Source of the DNA: Desulfovibrio oxyclinae DSM 11498
Lineage (GTDB): Bacteria > Desulfobacterota > Desulfovibrionia > Desulfovibrionales > Desulfovibrionaceae
Direction of reading: 5' to 3'
DNA length: 64,000 nucleotides
NCBI RefSeq assembly: GCF_000375485.1
Contig: NZ_AQXE01000002.1
Location: forward strand, 51,258 to 115,257
The position numbers and the translations under genes are program-made. This document shows, one piece after another, positions 1 to 11,606 of the stretch. Under the pieces are notes generated by a model. That model worked only from the letters and a program-made list of their open reading frames with translations. It did no database searches and was not told the DNA's origin. How positions within the stretch are numbered: position 1 is the stretch's first letter; every line of letters begins with the position of its first letter.

Positions 1-545
1 TGAAGTCAGTGGTCGAAAAGGTCATGGAGCCCGGCTGCATTGCCGTGGACGGCACCGTGGGCAACGGAATCGACACCCTGTTTCTTGCCCGTCTCGCCGG
101 GCCGCTGGGGATGGTGCACGGCTTCGACATCCAGCAGGCCGCACTTGACTCGGCCAGGGATAGACTGCGCCGAGAAAACGCGCCCGACTGCGTGCGGCTG
201 CACCTCGCCGGTCACGAATCCATGTGTGAGACGTTGCCGCAGGGAGTCCTCGGGCAGGTGCGGGCGGTCATGTTCAACTTCGGCTATCTGCCCGGAAGCG
301 ACGGCAGCGTCATCACCCGGCCGGAAACCTCCTGTGCCGCGGTGGATGCGGCCATATCCGTCCTCGCTCCGGGCGGGCTGATCACCATGGTACTCTATAC
401 CGGACACCCCGGCGGCGCAGAAGAGGCCGACGCGCTGGAGGCCCACTGTGCGGGTCTGTCCACGGAAACGGCATGGGTCATGCGCAGCGTGCTGCTCAAC
501 CATCGCAACGCGCAGACGCGTGTGCTTCTGGTGGAAAAACGGTAG
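1..545 (+). CDS. Class I SAM-dependent methyltransferase, YtqB/rRNA_methylase family (5' partial)
   Basis: The protein matches the YtqB-like putative rRNA methylase family. The SAM-binding motif I is seen as AVDGTVGNGIDTLFLA, followed by the acidic strand-2 motif HGFDIQ and the family motif FNFGYLPGSD, with VLYTGHPGG near the C-terminus. A GTG at base 9 could start translation, but the frame is open to the window edge. Family members usually carry about 15 more residues before this point, so the true start probably lies upstream of the window. The substrate is unknown; the rRNA label comes from the family name only. Confidence 0.85.
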   Translation, partial: KSVVEKVMEPGCIAVDGTVGNGIDTLFLARLAGPLGMVHGFDIQQAALDSARDRLRRENAPDCVRLHLAGHESMCETLPQGVLGQVRAVMFNFGYLPGSDGSVITRPETSCAAVDAAISVLAPGGLITMVLYTGHPGGAEEADALEAHCAGLSTETAWVMRSVLLNHRNAQTRVLLVEKR

Positions 546-595
546 AAGCGTTTTTGAGAAACCGTCTTGTTCGGCCTCTCACGGTATGATGCGAT

Positions 596-1951
596 TCAGG
601 GCAGATCTTCCACCGGCTCCCAATCCTCGCCGGGGTCGATGCCCGGCAGGGAGCAGGGCTTGATGTCGAGGAAGCGGTTGCCACGCCCCTTGTCCACCAC
701 GGGGCCGGATTTTCCGAGAACGGAATTGCCGTCGCTGCCGAAATAGAAGTTCCCCCGCAATGCGTCGAAGCCCGACGCCTGCGTCCAGCCGAAGGTGTTG
801 CCCGCCGCACGGAAGTTCTCGAAGGGCGCGGTGTAGACCGCGTAACGGCCCATGCCCCGGATGCGGTTGTTCATGAAGAACCCGAAGGAACCGGTCTGGG
901 CGATGCCCATGGCGTCTTCGCCGCCCGCGAGGATCAGGTCGTTGCAGACCGCGACAGCGTTGTTGGCGAACAGCGCCAGTCCGATGGAACGGTCTCCGCG
1001 CACCTCGATGCGGTTTCTGGAGACAACGGGGGGAGCGCCCGCGCTCGGAGATGCGCCGGTGGCGGTGTCGAGAAACCAGCCCGCCGCGATGCCGTTTGGG
1101 GTGAGCGGGTTGGGATATTCGATGCCTTCGCGGTCGGTGATGATGTTGTTGCCCTCTATTTCCAGCACTCCGTCCGGGCCGGTGTAGTTGTCGAAGGCTT
1201 CGATGCCGTTGCGGGTGGCGTTGCGGACCACGTTGCCCGCGATGCGGATGGCGGCGGCATGGGTCCATACGCACATGATGCCCCTGCCGAGGGTGCGCGA
1301 GGGGTGGTCCACGTCCATGTAGAAGCGGCTGTCAGTGATGCGGATCTTGCCGGTCACCGCGTCCTTGATCGGCTTGCGTCGCTGCGCAAGGCGCGTGCCC
1401 ACCACGATCCCGGCGGCAAACTTGGCGCTGCCGTTCTGGAACCCCTTGAGCCGGATGGTTTCCGGCCTGACCTTCTCCACCACGATGTTGCGGACGGTGA
1501 GCGCGCCCACGTACTCGAAATGCAGCGGCGTACCGCGTGCGCCGGTGAATCGCAGATTCTTCAGGGAGACGATGGGCCCGGGATTGGACGGCGGCGCCCC
1601 CGGGACGGGCAGGGGGGAATGCAGGCTCCAGCGCCCGCCCATGATGGTGGTGTCGGGTCTGCCGTCACTTCCCAGCACACCCGAGATGCGCGTCTGCTGG
1701 CGAATCTTGATGCTGCCGTCCGACCCGAAGTCGAAACGTCCCTTGAGGACGATCTCTCCGCCCGCGTCCACGGCTTTTTGCACGTTCTTGAGGTCCATGG
1801 ACGGTTCACCGGTTCCGGTGACCGTGACGGCGGCCCCTGCAATGCCCGGCAGACAGAGGATCAACCCCAGCAGGAGCGAGACGGCAAGGGCCGGTGCAGA
1901 ACCGTGGATATCTATATGCGTGTCGATAAATAATGGATTACGTGTTCTCAT
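596..1951 (-). CDS. Secreted right-handed parallel beta-helix protein
   Basis: A 451-residue protein with an N-terminal hydrophobic stretch (about residues 19-40, ending in IAGAA) that looks like a Sec signal peptide. The rest is rich in short repeated strands with Asn ladders (GNVVRN, GNNIITD, NNRIRG, GNTFGW), typical of pectate-lyase-like parallel beta-helices, and an early stretch resembles the N-terminal part of pectate lyases. No catalytic residues could be assigned, so activity is unknown; an envelope or polysaccharide-related role is an inference. The frame runs open to 2800, but that extension lies inside the divergent chemoreceptor gene. The ATG at 1951 is the first start that leaves that gene intact, although it has no clear Shine-Dalgarno sequence. 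Confidence 0.75.
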   Translation of the reverse strand: MRTRNPLFIDTHIDIHGSAPALAVSLLLGLILCLPGIAGAAVTVTGTGEPSMDLKNVQKAVDAGGEIVLKGRFDFGSDGSIKIRQQTRISGVLGSDGRPDTTIMGGRWSLHSPLPVPGAPPSNPGPIVSLKNLRFTGARGTPLHFEYVGALTVRNIVVEKVRPETIRLKGFQNGSAKFAAGIVVGTRLAQRRKPIKDAVTGKIRITDSRFYMDVDHPSRTLGRGIMCVWTHAAAIRIAGNVVRNATRNGIEAFDNYTGPDGVLEIEGNNIITDREGIEYPNPLTPNGIAAGWFLDTATGASPSAGAPPVVSRNRIEVRGDRSIGLALFANNAVAVCNDLILAGGEDAMGIAQTGSFGFFMNNRIRGMGRYAVYTAPFENFRAAGNTFGWTQASGFDALRGNFYFGSDGNSVLGKSGPVVDKGRGNRFLDIKPCSLPGIDPGEDWEPVEDLP

Positions 1952-2041
1952 ATGATAGCAATTTACTGACTGGAGCCCTGTTGGTCCAGTCCCGGGAGAC
2001 CGGGAAGTCAAACTATCTGTTTTTGACGAGGGGGACATGCC

Positions 2042-4084
2042 ATGCGCCTGCGGACGCGAATGACGCTTTTTCAGTTCGTGATGATCGGACTGACGGTGGC
2101 CTGCCTGTGCGCCGTTTTTCTTTATGACATAGAACAGTACGCTGGCGAGGAGATGAGCCGGTATCGTACCGAAGCCATGGATCGCGAGCGGTTGCGGCTT
2201 CGCGAGTTCCTGTCCATGGCCGCATCCGTGGTGGATGAATTCCACCAGCAGTCCGAGGACATGGAGCAGCTCCAGCGTGAGAAGTCCGAAGACCTGGAAC
2301 GGGTCGTGGACGCGGTCTACGGTCAGATTCAGGCGCTCAAGCGCGACCTCCTGCCCCGGGTGGGACGCGATGCCTTTCTCGAAGAGGTGGCAGAGCTGGT
2401 GATGGCCGCGCGCTTTGACGGCGACAACTACCTTTGGCTGAACGATCTGGACAGCCGCATGGTTGCACACGCCAATCGCGACCTTGTCGGCAAGAACCTC
2501 GGCGACCTTCAGGACGATCGCGGCAACCACATCATCCGCGACATGACGGAGAAGGCGCTTGCCGAAGGCGAGGGCATGACCACGTACTACTGGCCGCGCC
2601 CCGGCGAGAGCGAGCCGAGCCTCAAGATATCCTACTTCCGTTTGCTCCCCGACCTCGGGCTGGTGCTGGGCACCGGCGCGTGGGTGGAGGACATCACTGA
2701 TGAGATGAAACGCGCCGCGCTCGATCAGGTCGCGGAGATGCGACTGGAGAGCGGCGATTACTTCTTCGTGCTCGACGAAAAGGGAACCACGCTGATGCAT
2801 CCGGCGAATCCCGAACTCGTGGGCAAGAGTCTCATGGGGATGAAGGATAAGCAGGGCAAGGCGTTCATGCGCGAGATGGTGGAGCAGGCCAATGCCGAGG
2901 GCGGCGGTTTCACCAGCTATATGTGGACGCGCCCGGGACAGCAGGGCGAATTTCCCAAGCTGACCTACGCCCGCAAGTTCGACCCGTGGGGCTGGGTCAT
3001 CGGCATGGGTGTGTATGTGGACGAAATAGACAAGGCCATTGCGAGCAGGCGGGCCGCACTCGACGATACGATAGCGGGCATGATGCTCATCGTGTTCGTG
3101 GTGGCGGCGGTCATCCTGTTGGCGGCGACGTTCGCCTCCGTGATTTTCGCCAAGCGGGTGACGGACGCCATCGGTGGCGAGCCGGAGGAAATCGCCGGGC
3201 TGGCCGGACAGGTCAGCGAAGGAGACCTCACCGCGACGGACGGGGAGGAACAGAATAAAACCCGCGGCATCCGCCGGGCCATGGGCAGCATGGCGCAGAA
3301 CCTCAAGCGCATCGTGGGGCAGGTGCAGGACTCGACCAGCAATGTGGCGGCAGGAAGTCAGGAGCTCGCGGCATCTTCGGAGACCCTCTCACAGGGCGTG
3401 ACCGAACAGGCGGCGTCGGTGCAGGAGGTCTCCTCATCCATCATGCAGATGGCGGGAAGCATCCGGGAGAATGCCGACAACGCCAAACAGACCGATGAGA
3501 TCGCGACCAAGGCCTCGGAAGATACCAGAAAGGGCAGTGAGGCTGTCCAGCGAAGCGTCGAGGTCATGCAGGAGATCGGCGAGAAGATCACGTCCATCGA
3601 GGAAATCGCGCGACAGACGAACCTGCTGGCGCTCAACGCGGCCATCGAAGCGGCCCGTGCCGGGGAATCGGGCAAGGGCTTCGCGGTGGTGGCGGCCGAG
3701 GTCCGCAAACTGGCGGAACGCAGCGGCGGCATTGCCGGGGAGGTCAGCTCGCTGGCCGAGGCAAGTCAGCAGACCTCGAAGGAAGTGCATGACCTTTTCG
3801 AGAGCATCGTGCCACAGATTCGTGAAACCGCGGAGCTGGTCAGCCGCATCAGCAAGGCCTGCGAAGATCAAAGCTACGGCGCCCAGCAGGTGGAAACGGC
3901 CATGTCGCAGCTTGACAGCGTGATTCAGCAGAATGCGGCATCGGCGGACGCCATGGCCAGCACCGCAGAGGAATTCTCGGCTCAGGCGGAAGAACTCCGC
4001 GCCGTGCTCGGTTTCTTCAAGACCGATGACGAGGCCGAAGTGCAGCGGGCCGCGCTGGAGTCGGAAAGGGGGCGCGGAGCCTAA
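2042..4084 (+). CDS. Methyl-accepting chemotaxis protein with two Cache domains
   Basis: A 680-residue chemoreceptor. A first membrane segment (about residues 10-30) is followed by two tandem Cache_2-type periplasmic modules (about 100-225 and 230-335; both end in a GTGAWVEDI or GMGVYVDEI signature), a second membrane segment (about 345-372), a HAMP-like linker and the cytoplasmic signalling rod. The hairpin tip contains the conserved [22 protein letters not shown] region, slightly over-long to quote in full. There is no C-terminal CheR/CheB-tethering pentapeptide. The start has a GAGGGGG ribosome site. Cache modules usually bind small organic acids or amino acids, but the ligand here is unknown. 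The stop overlaps the convergent next gene by four bases. Confidence 0.93.
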   Translation: MRLRTRMTLFQFVMIGLTVACLCAVFLYDIEQYAGEEMSRYRTEAMDRERLRLREFLSMAASVVDEFHQQSEDMEQLQREKSEDLERVVDAVYGQIQALKRDLLPRVGRDAFLEEVAELVMAARFDGDNYLWLNDLDSRMVAHANRDLVGKNLGDLQDDRGNHIIRDMTEKALAEGEGMTTYYWPRPGESEPSLKISYFRLLPDLGLVLGTGAWVEDITDEMKRAALDQVAEMRLESGDYFFVLDEKGTTLMHPANPELVGKSLMGMKDKQGKAFMREMVEQANAEGGGFTSYMWTRPGQQGEFPKLTYARKFDPWGWVIGMGVYVDEIDKAIASRRAALDDTIAGMMLIVFVVAAVILLAATFASVIFAKRVTDAIGGEPEEIAGLAGQVSEGDLTATDGEEQNKTRGIRRAMGSMAQNLKRIVGQVQDSTSNVAAGSQELAASSETLSQGVTEQAASVQEVSSSIMQMAGSIRENADNAKQTDEIATKASEDTRKGSEAVQRSVEVMQEIGEKITSIEEIARQTNLLALNAAIEAARAGESGKGFAVVAAEVRKLAERSGGIAGEVSSLAEASQQTSKEVHDLFESIVPQIRETAELVSRISKACEDQSYGAQQVETAMSQLDSVIQQNAASADAMASTAEEFSAQAEELRAVLGFFKTDDEAEVQRAALESERGRGA

Positions 4085-4629
4085 AAGCCCCGACGGCGTT
4101 CGAGATCGTGCCGTTCCTCCCGGCTGCCCTCGGTGCGGCGGTCTTGCTGGTCCTGACGGTTCCATGCGGCAGCCACCGCTTCGCAAGCTTCCTGTGGGGA
4201 ACCGCCGCTACGCAGCTTGCGTGCCTGTTCCTTGAGAGCGTTGCCGATGATGGCCTGAATGGGATCCGCCGGGTACGCTTCCCAGTGCATGGCGGCGGCC
4301 TCGGCGTCATCCAGCTTGGCATGGGCGTATCCGGCGTGAAGGCGCGCCTCCGATTCGTATCGCCCGGATTCGATGACCGGCGCAAGCCATTCAAGCGCTT
4401 CCTCGGTCTTCCCGCAACGGACACAGGAAATCCCTGCCTTGAGCCTGTCGCGCAGGACCGGGGAGCTGCCTTGTTCAAGCGCCTGTCGGTAAAGAACGGA
4501 AGCTTTTCGATAGTTTTCCTGAGCCTTCGCGTAGCTGCCGTTTCGTTCGGCGCGTCTGGCGCGGTCGAATGCACCGGCGGCGCGGCGGACCAGCGGAGTA
4601 AGGTCCTTGAGAAAATCGAGCAGTCCCAC
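4081..4629 (-). CDS. TPR-like helical protein of unknown function
   Basis: A 182-residue soluble protein with helical repeats of TPR character ([32 protein letters not shown] and [19 protein letters not shown]) and a highly charged C-terminal tail rich in Arg, Glu and Gln. No enzyme motif is visible. It lies 3 bases downstream of the PocR-GGDEF gene on the same strand, so the two are probably cotranscribed, and a role as protein-interaction partner of that signalling protein is an inference. It converges with the chemoreceptor, the stop codons overlapping. Confidence 0.7.
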   Translation of the reverse strand: MGLLDFLKDLTPLVRRAAGAFDRARRAERNGSYAKAQENYRKASVLYRQALEQGSSPVLRDRLKAGISCVRCGKTEEALEWLAPVIESGRYESEARLHAGYAHAKLDDAEAAAMHWEAYPADPIQAIIGNALKEQARKLRSGGSPQEACEAVAAAWNRQDQQDRRTEGSREERHDLERRRGF

Positions 4630-4632
4630 GAG

Positions 4633-7251
4633 TCAGTCCTTGGTGTCGGAGTCGCTGCAGACGCGGTTGCGACCGTCGCGTTTTGCCTTGTAGAGCCGTT
4701 CGTCGGCGCGGTCCAGCGCGGATTCGAGAGAGTCGCCTTCGCGGACCTGCGTCACGCCGATGCTCACGGTGAATTCGATGATTCCGTCCGGTGTTTCCAC
4801 CGGGGTGGCAGCCAGTTTTTCGCGGATGCGCTCTGCAACTTCGGTGGCTCTTTCCCTCGTCGTCTCCGCCAGGCAGAAGGCGAACTCTTCGCCGCCGTAT
4901 CGTCCGAAGGTGTCGTTGGCGCGAATCGCATTCTGGCAGACGCGGGTCAGGGCCTTGAGCACCTCGTCACCTGCCTGATGTCCGTAGGTGTCATTGACCT
5001 TCTTGAAGTGGTCGATGTCGAGCATCATATAGACCACGGGAGTGCCGTAGCGGCGGAACCGCTCCATCTCTTCGGAGGCGCGTTCCATGAACTTGAGCCG
5101 GTTGTGGGCTCCGGTGAGCATGTCGGTGGTGGCCATCTTCCGCAGCCTGAGTTCAAGCTCCTTGCTGTGGTTGATGTCTTCGATCACCGCGATGGCCGCC
5201 GGAGAGCCACTCTCTTCATCCTCAAGGCGCGAGACGGTTATGTTGGCCCATACCAGCGAACCGTCCTTGCGCGTGAAGCGCATCTCCTTGCCGAGGGATT
5301 CCTCACCCTCGCGAACGCTCTTGAGCAGGGCCTTGACGCTCTTGGCATCCTCGGTGGATGCGATCTTCGGCAGTGCGCGGCCAAGCAGCTCCACTTCCGA
5401 ATAGCCAAGAAAATCGCACAGACGCGGATTGACGCGGATGAATTCCTCGTGCCGGTTGAGCATGCAGATGCCGACGCCCGCGTGATTGAACGTGGCCCGG
5501 AAGCGTTCCTCGCTCTGCCGCAGAGTCTCCTCGGCGCGCTTGCGTTGCGTCACGTCGCGGCTGACGCCTGCAATGCCGAGGACCGTGCCGCCGTATTCGG
5601 TAACCGGGACCCTGAGGGTTTCGTAGATGACCCGTTTGCCGTCTTCGTCCGTCCCCGGTTCCTCGTGGACGGTGTTCTGAAAGCTCTCCAGTACCACCGT
5701 ATCCCGACGTCCCTGTTCGGCTGCGTCTTCCTCGTCGAAGAGGCTTTCGGCCTTGCGCCCGATGACGTCGTCGGGTTTTTTTCCGAGTCTCGCGGCAAAG
5801 GCCTTGTTGCAGCCGATGTATGTTCCTTCGGTGTCCTTGAAGAAGACGAGATCGGGCAGGGCGTTGATGACGGTGTGCAGCATGGCGCGCTGCCGCAGGG
5901 ACTCGCGCTCGGAGCGACGCTGTTCGGTTATGTCCTCGAAAAGCCAGATGGAATCGTCTCGCCGTGGCTCTTCCGGGTTGATGGCGTGGCCCACGAAACG
6001 GCACCAGAGCTTGCGTCCATCCTTGTGGCGGAAGCGGTAGACGGCATCGAAGCGGTCGCCGTGGGCGATGGTTCGGTATGCTTGTCTGCCAAGTTCGCGG
6101 TAGGCCTGATCCGACTCGAAAAGCGTGCGGGTGGGAGCACCGGAGAGCTCCCGGACACTGTAACCCGTGATGTCCGCCATGCGGGAGTTGACCCATTCGA
6201 AATGGCGGTTCCTGATCAGCGCAATACCTACGATGCTGTTGTCGAGGATGAGCGACTGCAACCAGTTCGTTTCGCGCAGTTCGTTTTCCATGCGGCGGCG
6301 TTCGGTGATGTCGCGCAGGGCTCCCCGGTAGGAAAGAGGGCTTCCATTCTCGCCGCGCTCGACTCGCAGCTGCCCGTAGAGATATCGGTGATCACCGTTG
6401 GGAAGCACGGCCGGAAGCTCGAAGTCGTAAGCGTCTTGTGCCATGGACAGCGCTTCATCCAGCATCTCACGGTAGCGGGGCATGAAATCTTCGGGAATGC
6501 GGGCTTCAAGCGCCTTGATGTTGGGCTCGATACTGCCGGGAGCGTAACCGAGCAGCCGGTAGAGTTCGTCGGACCACCAGCCTGCGCCGGTGGTGAGGTC
6601 ACGTTCGAAACTCCCCACGTGTGCGATTCGCTGGGCTTCCTTCAGGCGCGCTTCGCTGGCGGACAGTTCCCGCGTCCGGGCTTCGATGCGTTGTTCAAGG
6701 TCGTGCCCGGCCTCGCGGAGTTTTTCTTCGGCTTCGCGGCGCAGCCGGTTCTCCCGGCCCAGACGGGCGATGATGGAAACGGAGCTGCTGAAGGTCTCGG
6801 CCAGTGCTTCGGCGCGGTCCCTCGGAATGACCGGAATCTCTCGTACCTTTTCCTGAAAGGCATCTTCTTCCAGCGCGAATTCCTTTCTGAGATTGGCAAT
6901 CTGCGCTTTGCTCGGCTCGTCCAGAAAGAGCTGGCCGATGGAAAACACGCCCATTATCCGACCGGTTACTAGCACCGGGATAAGGATGTCGGTCATGCCG
7001 TTGGGGCAGGTGTGCATGGCGTAAGGGTTGTCCGGAAGGGCCAAGAGTGTTTTTTCCAGCCGCTCGGCGCACCCTTCTGCGCACTGTGGCGTTCCACGCT
7101 GTTTGGGGCACAGCGCGGTGCGTCGGACCCCTTGCGTCACTTCCGTCAGCTCGGGGTGATAGGTGCAGGTGACGCCGAAAGCCTTGTGGAAGGAATCCAG
7201 AAGGTCGTCGATCATCTCCTGCGGTAGAAGGTCGTAGAGCTGCTTTGTCAT
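4633..7251 (-). CDS. PocR-PAS(x4)-GGDEF diguanylate cyclase
   Basis: An 872-residue cytoplasmic sensor. The N-terminal domain (about residues 5-150) resembles the PocR ligand-binding domain and holds a Cys-rich part (CPKQRGTPQCAEGCAE and HTCPNG). A coiled linker and four PAS/PAC modules follow (about 200-310, 330-440, 450-570 and 575-690), then a GGDEF domain. The active site is intact as RYGGEEF, and an RxxD inhibitory site (RAND) lies exactly five residues before it, so the enzyme should make cyclic di-GMP under product inhibition. The ATG at 7251 is preferred because GGAG lies upstream; an in-frame ATG at 7281 would add ten residues. No membrane segment is seen, so the signal is internal; it is not identified. 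Confidence 0.88.
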   Translation of the reverse strand: MTKQLYDLLPQEMIDDLLDSFHKAFGVTCTYHPELTEVTQGVRRTALCPKQRGTPQCAEGCAERLEKTLLALPDNPYAMHTCPNGMTDILIPVLVTGRIMGVFSIGQLFLDEPSKAQIANLRKEFALEEDAFQEKVREIPVIPRDRAEALAETFSSSVSIIARLGRENRLRREAEEKLREAGHDLEQRIEARTRELSASEARLKEAQRIAHVGSFERDLTTGAGWWSDELYRLLGYAPGSIEPNIKALEARIPEDFMPRYREMLDEALSMAQDAYDFELPAVLPNGDHRYLYGQLRVERGENGSPLSYRGALRDITERRRMENELRETNWLQSLILDNSIVGIALIRNRHFEWVNSRMADITGYSVRELSGAPTRTLFESDQAYRELGRQAYRTIAHGDRFDAVYRFRHKDGRKLWCRFVGHAINPEEPRRDDSIWLFEDITEQRRSERESLRQRAMLHTVINALPDLVFFKDTEGTYIGCNKAFAARLGKKPDDVIGRKAESLFDEEDAAEQGRRDTVVLESFQNTVHEEPGTDEDGKRVIYETLRVPVTEYGGTVLGIAGVSRDVTQRKRAEETLRQSEERFRATFNHAGVGICMLNRHEEFIRVNPRLCDFLGYSEVELLGRALPKIASTEDAKSVKALLKSVREGEESLGKEMRFTRKDGSLVWANITVSRLEDEESGSPAAIAVIEDINHSKELELRLRKMATTDMLTGAHNRLKFMERASEEMERFRRYGTPVVYMMLDIDHFKKVNDTYGHQAGDEVLKALTRVCQNAIRANDTFGRYGGEEFAFCLAETTRERATEVAERIREKLAATPVETPDGIIEFTVSIGVTQVREGDSLESALDRADERLYKAKRDGRNRVCSDSDTKD

Positions 7252-7305
7252 GGTTTTACCACTCCGATAAAACCGTAGCACAGGGAATCGGGGGCGAAAA
7301 GACGT

Positions 7306-7333
7306 AAAAAAGGCCGGACGCGAACGTCCGGCC
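7306..7333 (-). terminator. Intrinsic terminator of groESL copy 1
   Basis: Read on the minus strand: a perfect 9-bp stem (GGCCGGACG / CGTCCGGCC) with a TTCG tetraloop and six T residues, 28 bases after the groEL stop. Confidence 0.9.
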
Positions 7334-7360
7334 TTGCGTATTCGGCTCTGGAAGAGATGG

Positions 7361-9234
<1,874 letters not shown>

Positions 9235-9299
9235 GATTCTCTCCTTGTCTAATGGGATTGTCCCCGTGGGGGGATTGTCGTTAACGTAAACCGCTGAGC

Positions 9300-9327
9300 T
9301 ACATAAGCCGCCTGTGCGACTTGTCAA
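9300..9327 (-). promoter_or_regulatory. groES: Sigma-70-type promoter of groESL copy 1
   Basis: Minus-strand TTGACA (9327-9322), 16-base spacer, TATGTA (9305-9300), about 66 bases before the groES start. No CIRCE inverted repeat was found next to it. Confidence 0.55.
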
Positions 9328-9432
9328 CCCGCAAGGGAGCAATTTCCTTTTCGGAACGTCGCCTTGCGTTCGCCCATCCGAAACGGTATGGCTGGTATCA
9401 GATGAAAATCCGTAGCGAACGGAAAAGGAGAT

Positions 9433-10911
9433 ATGATGACTGACACCGGAATGAGGCGCCTTGTCGTGGTTTCCAACAGGCTCCCCGCCGCCCTGAAGTT
9501 CGTGGACGGCGAGTGGACCGTCAAGGGCGGCGCCGGAGGGCTCGTCACTGCTCTCGCGCCCGTTCTCAAGAACCGCGGAGGCCTCTGGATCGGCTGGAAC
9601 GGCGCTTTCGGCGCAGAGGAGGAATCCAAGCGGCTGCTGGACGAGTTCTCCGGCGAGGCCGGCTACGAGCTCAAGGGCGTCCCCCTCACCGAAGACGAAG
9701 TGAAGAAGTACTATTTCGGCTTCTCCAACGAGATCATCTGGCCCCTGTTCCACGACCTGCAGACGCGCTGCCGTTTCGACCCCGAGTATTGGCGCAGCTA
9801 CCTTGAAGTGAACTTCAAGTTCGCCGAGAACGTGGCGCGCATGACCAGCAGTGAGGATTTCATCTGGGTGCACGACTATCATCTCATGCATCAGGCCTTT
9901 TTCCTCAAGAGCATGGGCGTGAAGCGCAGCACCGGCTTCTTTCTGCACATCCCGTTTCCGCCGCCGGACATCTTTCTCAAGCTGCCGTGGCGCCAGAAGC
10001 TCATCCTCGCCCTCACCGAATTCGATCTCGTGGGCTTTCAGACCACTCAGGACCGCTACAACTTCGAGCGATGCCTCGAAATGCTGGCCCCGGACGCCAA
10101 GGTCAGCGGGGAAGGAGCCGTGGTCTCCGTGGAGCTTCGCGGCCGCGAATTTCAGGCAGGGACCTTCCCCATCGCCATCGACTTCAACCAGTTCGACGGC
10201 ATGGCCCGGGACCGAGAAGTGGCGCACGAGGCCTTTCGCATCCGTGAGGCGCTCAAGCACCGCAAGATCATCCTCGGCGTGGACCGGCTGGACTACACCA
10301 AGGGCATCCCCGAGCGCATCCTCGCCATTCGGGAGCTGCTGAGGCTGTATCCGGACCTCAAGGGCAAGTTCAACTTCATTCAGATCGCCGTGCCCTCTCG
10401 CGAGGATGTGGACGAATACAAGGATCTGCGTGACGAAATCGAGCTGCTCGTGGGCCGCGTGAACGGCGAGTTTTCCATTCCGGGCTGGGTGCCGGTGCAC
10501 TACCATTACCGCTCCCTGCCCCAGAACGAGTTGACCTCGTACTATGCGGCGGCGGACATCGCGCTGATCACTCCGCTGCGCGACGGCATGAATCTCGTGG
10601 CCAAGGAATACTGCGCCTGCAACGTGAACGAGTCGGGGGCGCTGATTCTCAGTGAATTCGCCGGTGCCGCGGCGCAGCTTCAGGAATGGGCGTACCTCGT
10701 GAACCCGTATGATCTCGAAGGTGTGGCCAAGGCCATCCACCGGGCCATGCATTGGGATATCGAGGAGCGCCGCGATTCCATGAAGAACATGCGTGATCAG
10801 GTGCGCAGCCACAACATCTTCTGGTGGGTCGACTCTTTCCTGCAGGCCGGGATATCCAAGAACCTCGACGATTTCCCCTCAGTGGAAACGGTGCGTTTCG
10901 AGAACAACTAG
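9433..10911 (+). CDS. otsA: Alpha,alpha-trehalose-phosphate synthase, GT20 family
   Basis: A 492-residue GT20 glycosyltransferase that aligns with OtsA throughout: [10 protein letters not shown] and a Gly-rich GGAGGL loop at the N-terminus, [34 protein letters not shown], and the acceptor/donor motif [15 protein letters not shown] near the C-terminus. It should transfer glucose from a nucleotide sugar to glucose-6-phosphate in compatible-solute synthesis. The related glucosylglycerol-phosphate synthases are very similar, so the acceptor is not certain, and no trehalose-phosphate phosphatase gene lies nearby. The start is the first of two adjacent ATGs, after AAAGGAG. A small zinc-ribbon-like gene follows after 15 bases. 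Confidence 0.88.
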   Translation: MMTDTGMRRLVVVSNRLPAALKFVDGEWTVKGGAGGLVTALAPVLKNRGGLWIGWNGAFGAEEESKRLLDEFSGEAGYELKGVPLTEDEVKKYYFGFSNEIIWPLFHDLQTRCRFDPEYWRSYLEVNFKFAENVARMTSSEDFIWVHDYHLMHQAFFLKSMGVKRSTGFFLHIPFPPPDIFLKLPWRQKLILALTEFDLVGFQTTQDRYNFERCLEMLAPDAKVSGEGAVVSVELRGREFQAGTFPIAIDFNQFDGMARDREVAHEAFRIREALKHRKIILGVDRLDYTKGIPERILAIRELLRLYPDLKGKFNFIQIAVPSREDVDEYKDLRDEIELLVGRVNGEFSIPGWVPVHYHYRSLPQNELTSYYAAADIALITPLRDGMNLVAKEYCACNVNESGALILSEFAGAAAQLQEWAYLVNPYDLEGVAKAIHRAMHWDIEERRDSMKNMRDQVRSHNIFWWVDSFLQAGISKNLDDFPSVETVRFENN

Positions 10912-10926
10912 CCTGCCGGACGGAAC

Positions 10927-11160
10927 ATGCTGACGCTCAAGTGCGCCGCCTGTCGCGGCAAGCTCTGGAAGTACCACAAGATAGGCCAGGGAGAGGTGCT
11001 CCGCTGCCACAAGGGCCGCATCGACAAGGTCTGGAACATGCAGGAGCGCAACGGCAAGGTCTTCTGTCCCTGCGGCGAGGCCGTGGGCATCGACAAGGGG
11101 ACCTTTTTCAAGATGAACAAGGGCGCGTTCACCTACAAGGGCACCAAGGTGAACAAGTAG
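10927..11160 (+). CDS. Small protein with Cys motifs, possible zinc ribbon
   Basis: A basic 77-residue protein with CAAC near the N-terminus (residues 6-9), a lone Cys in LRCHKG, and FCPCGE at about residues 46-51. The paired cysteines could bind zinc, but the arrangement is not a textbook zinc ribbon. It is probably cotranscribed with otsA, since the gap is 15 bases, and a good terminator follows. Function is not recognised. Confidence 0.7.
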   Translation: MLTLKCAACRGKLWKYHKIGQGEVLRCHKGRIDKVWNMQERNGKVFCPCGEAVGIDKGTFFKMNKGAFTYKGTKVNK

Positions 11161-11191
11161 CCGTTAGACCTTTTAGTCCCGGTATAAATTT

Positions 11192-11226
11192 GGCCCGGCG
11201 GAGATGCCCGCCGGGCCTGATATTTT
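11192..11226 (+). terminator. Intrinsic terminator after otsA operon
   Basis: Perfect 10-bp stem (GGCCCGGCGG at 11192-11201, CCGCCGGGCC at 11208-11217) with a six-base loop, followed by TGATATTTTT. Confidence 0.8.
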
Positions 11227-11274
11227 TCTTATGCGTCAACGTGCCGAACAAACGAAACAACTGGGTGACATAAG

Positions 11275-11308
11275 AAAAAGGGCTTGCGACAAATTGCCGT
11301 AAGCCCTT
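11275..11308 (-). terminator. Intrinsic terminator of tRNA-Pro
   Basis: On the minus strand, AAGGGCTT and AAGCCCTT arms (11301-11308 and 11278-11285) are followed by a TTTTTCTT tract, ten bases after the 3' end of the tRNA. Confidence 0.75.
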
Positions 11309-11317
11309 GATCTTTCG

Positions 11318-11394
11318 TGGTCGGGATGGAGTGATTTGAACACTCGATCTCTGCGTCCCGAACGCAGCGCTCTACCAAACTGAGCCACATCCCG
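11318..11394 (-). tRNA. tRNA-Pro (anticodon CGG)
   Basis: A complete 77-base cloverleaf on the minus strand: acceptor CGGGATG pairing with CATCCCG, D arm GCTC/GAGC, anticodon stem CTGCG/CGCAG with loop TTCGGGA, five-base variable loop, and T arm GAGTG/CACTC with loop TTCAAAT. The CCA end is encoded. It decodes CCG. Confidence 0.97.
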
Positions 11395-11445
11395 TCGTGA
11401 CGAGAGATGGCTTTTAGCTGAATCCGAAAAGCTTGGCAAGGAAAA

Positions 11446-11474
11446 ATTATACATGGGAGATGTTGGACAAAAAA
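11446..11474 (-). promoter_or_regulatory. Candidate promoter of tRNA-Pro
   Basis: A perfect TATAAT lies on the minus strand at 11451-11446, about 50 bases before the tRNA 5' end; the -35 region is a poor T-rich match (TTTTTT or TTTTTG at 16-17 bases). Confidence 0.35.
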
Positions 11475-11606
11475 ATGAAATATTCATACTATTACCTCCC
11501 GATATAATGACCGTCCCGAGCGGCATGACGGACCGGGCTGGCCGTCTGCTGGCGAATGACGGAATCGGTATCTTGTTTTTGTTACTGATCTCAAGGAGTT
11601 GAGTCT

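Noticed and set aside
596..2800. 734-codon version of the beta-helix gene
   Set aside because: The first 283 codons lie antisense inside the chemoreceptor gene; the signal peptide follows the ATG at 1951.
4108..6972. 954-codon open frame on the plus strand opposite the PocR-PAS-GGDEF gene
   Set aside because: It is the antisense shadow of a GC-rich gene; the opposite strand has five recognisable domains and this frame has none.
11475..11507. Ten-codon Tyr-rich mini-ORF (MKYSYYYLPI) before cheB
   Set aside because: No ribosome site of note and no terminator follows; a TATAAT overlaps its end, so it is more likely untranscribed promoter DNA.
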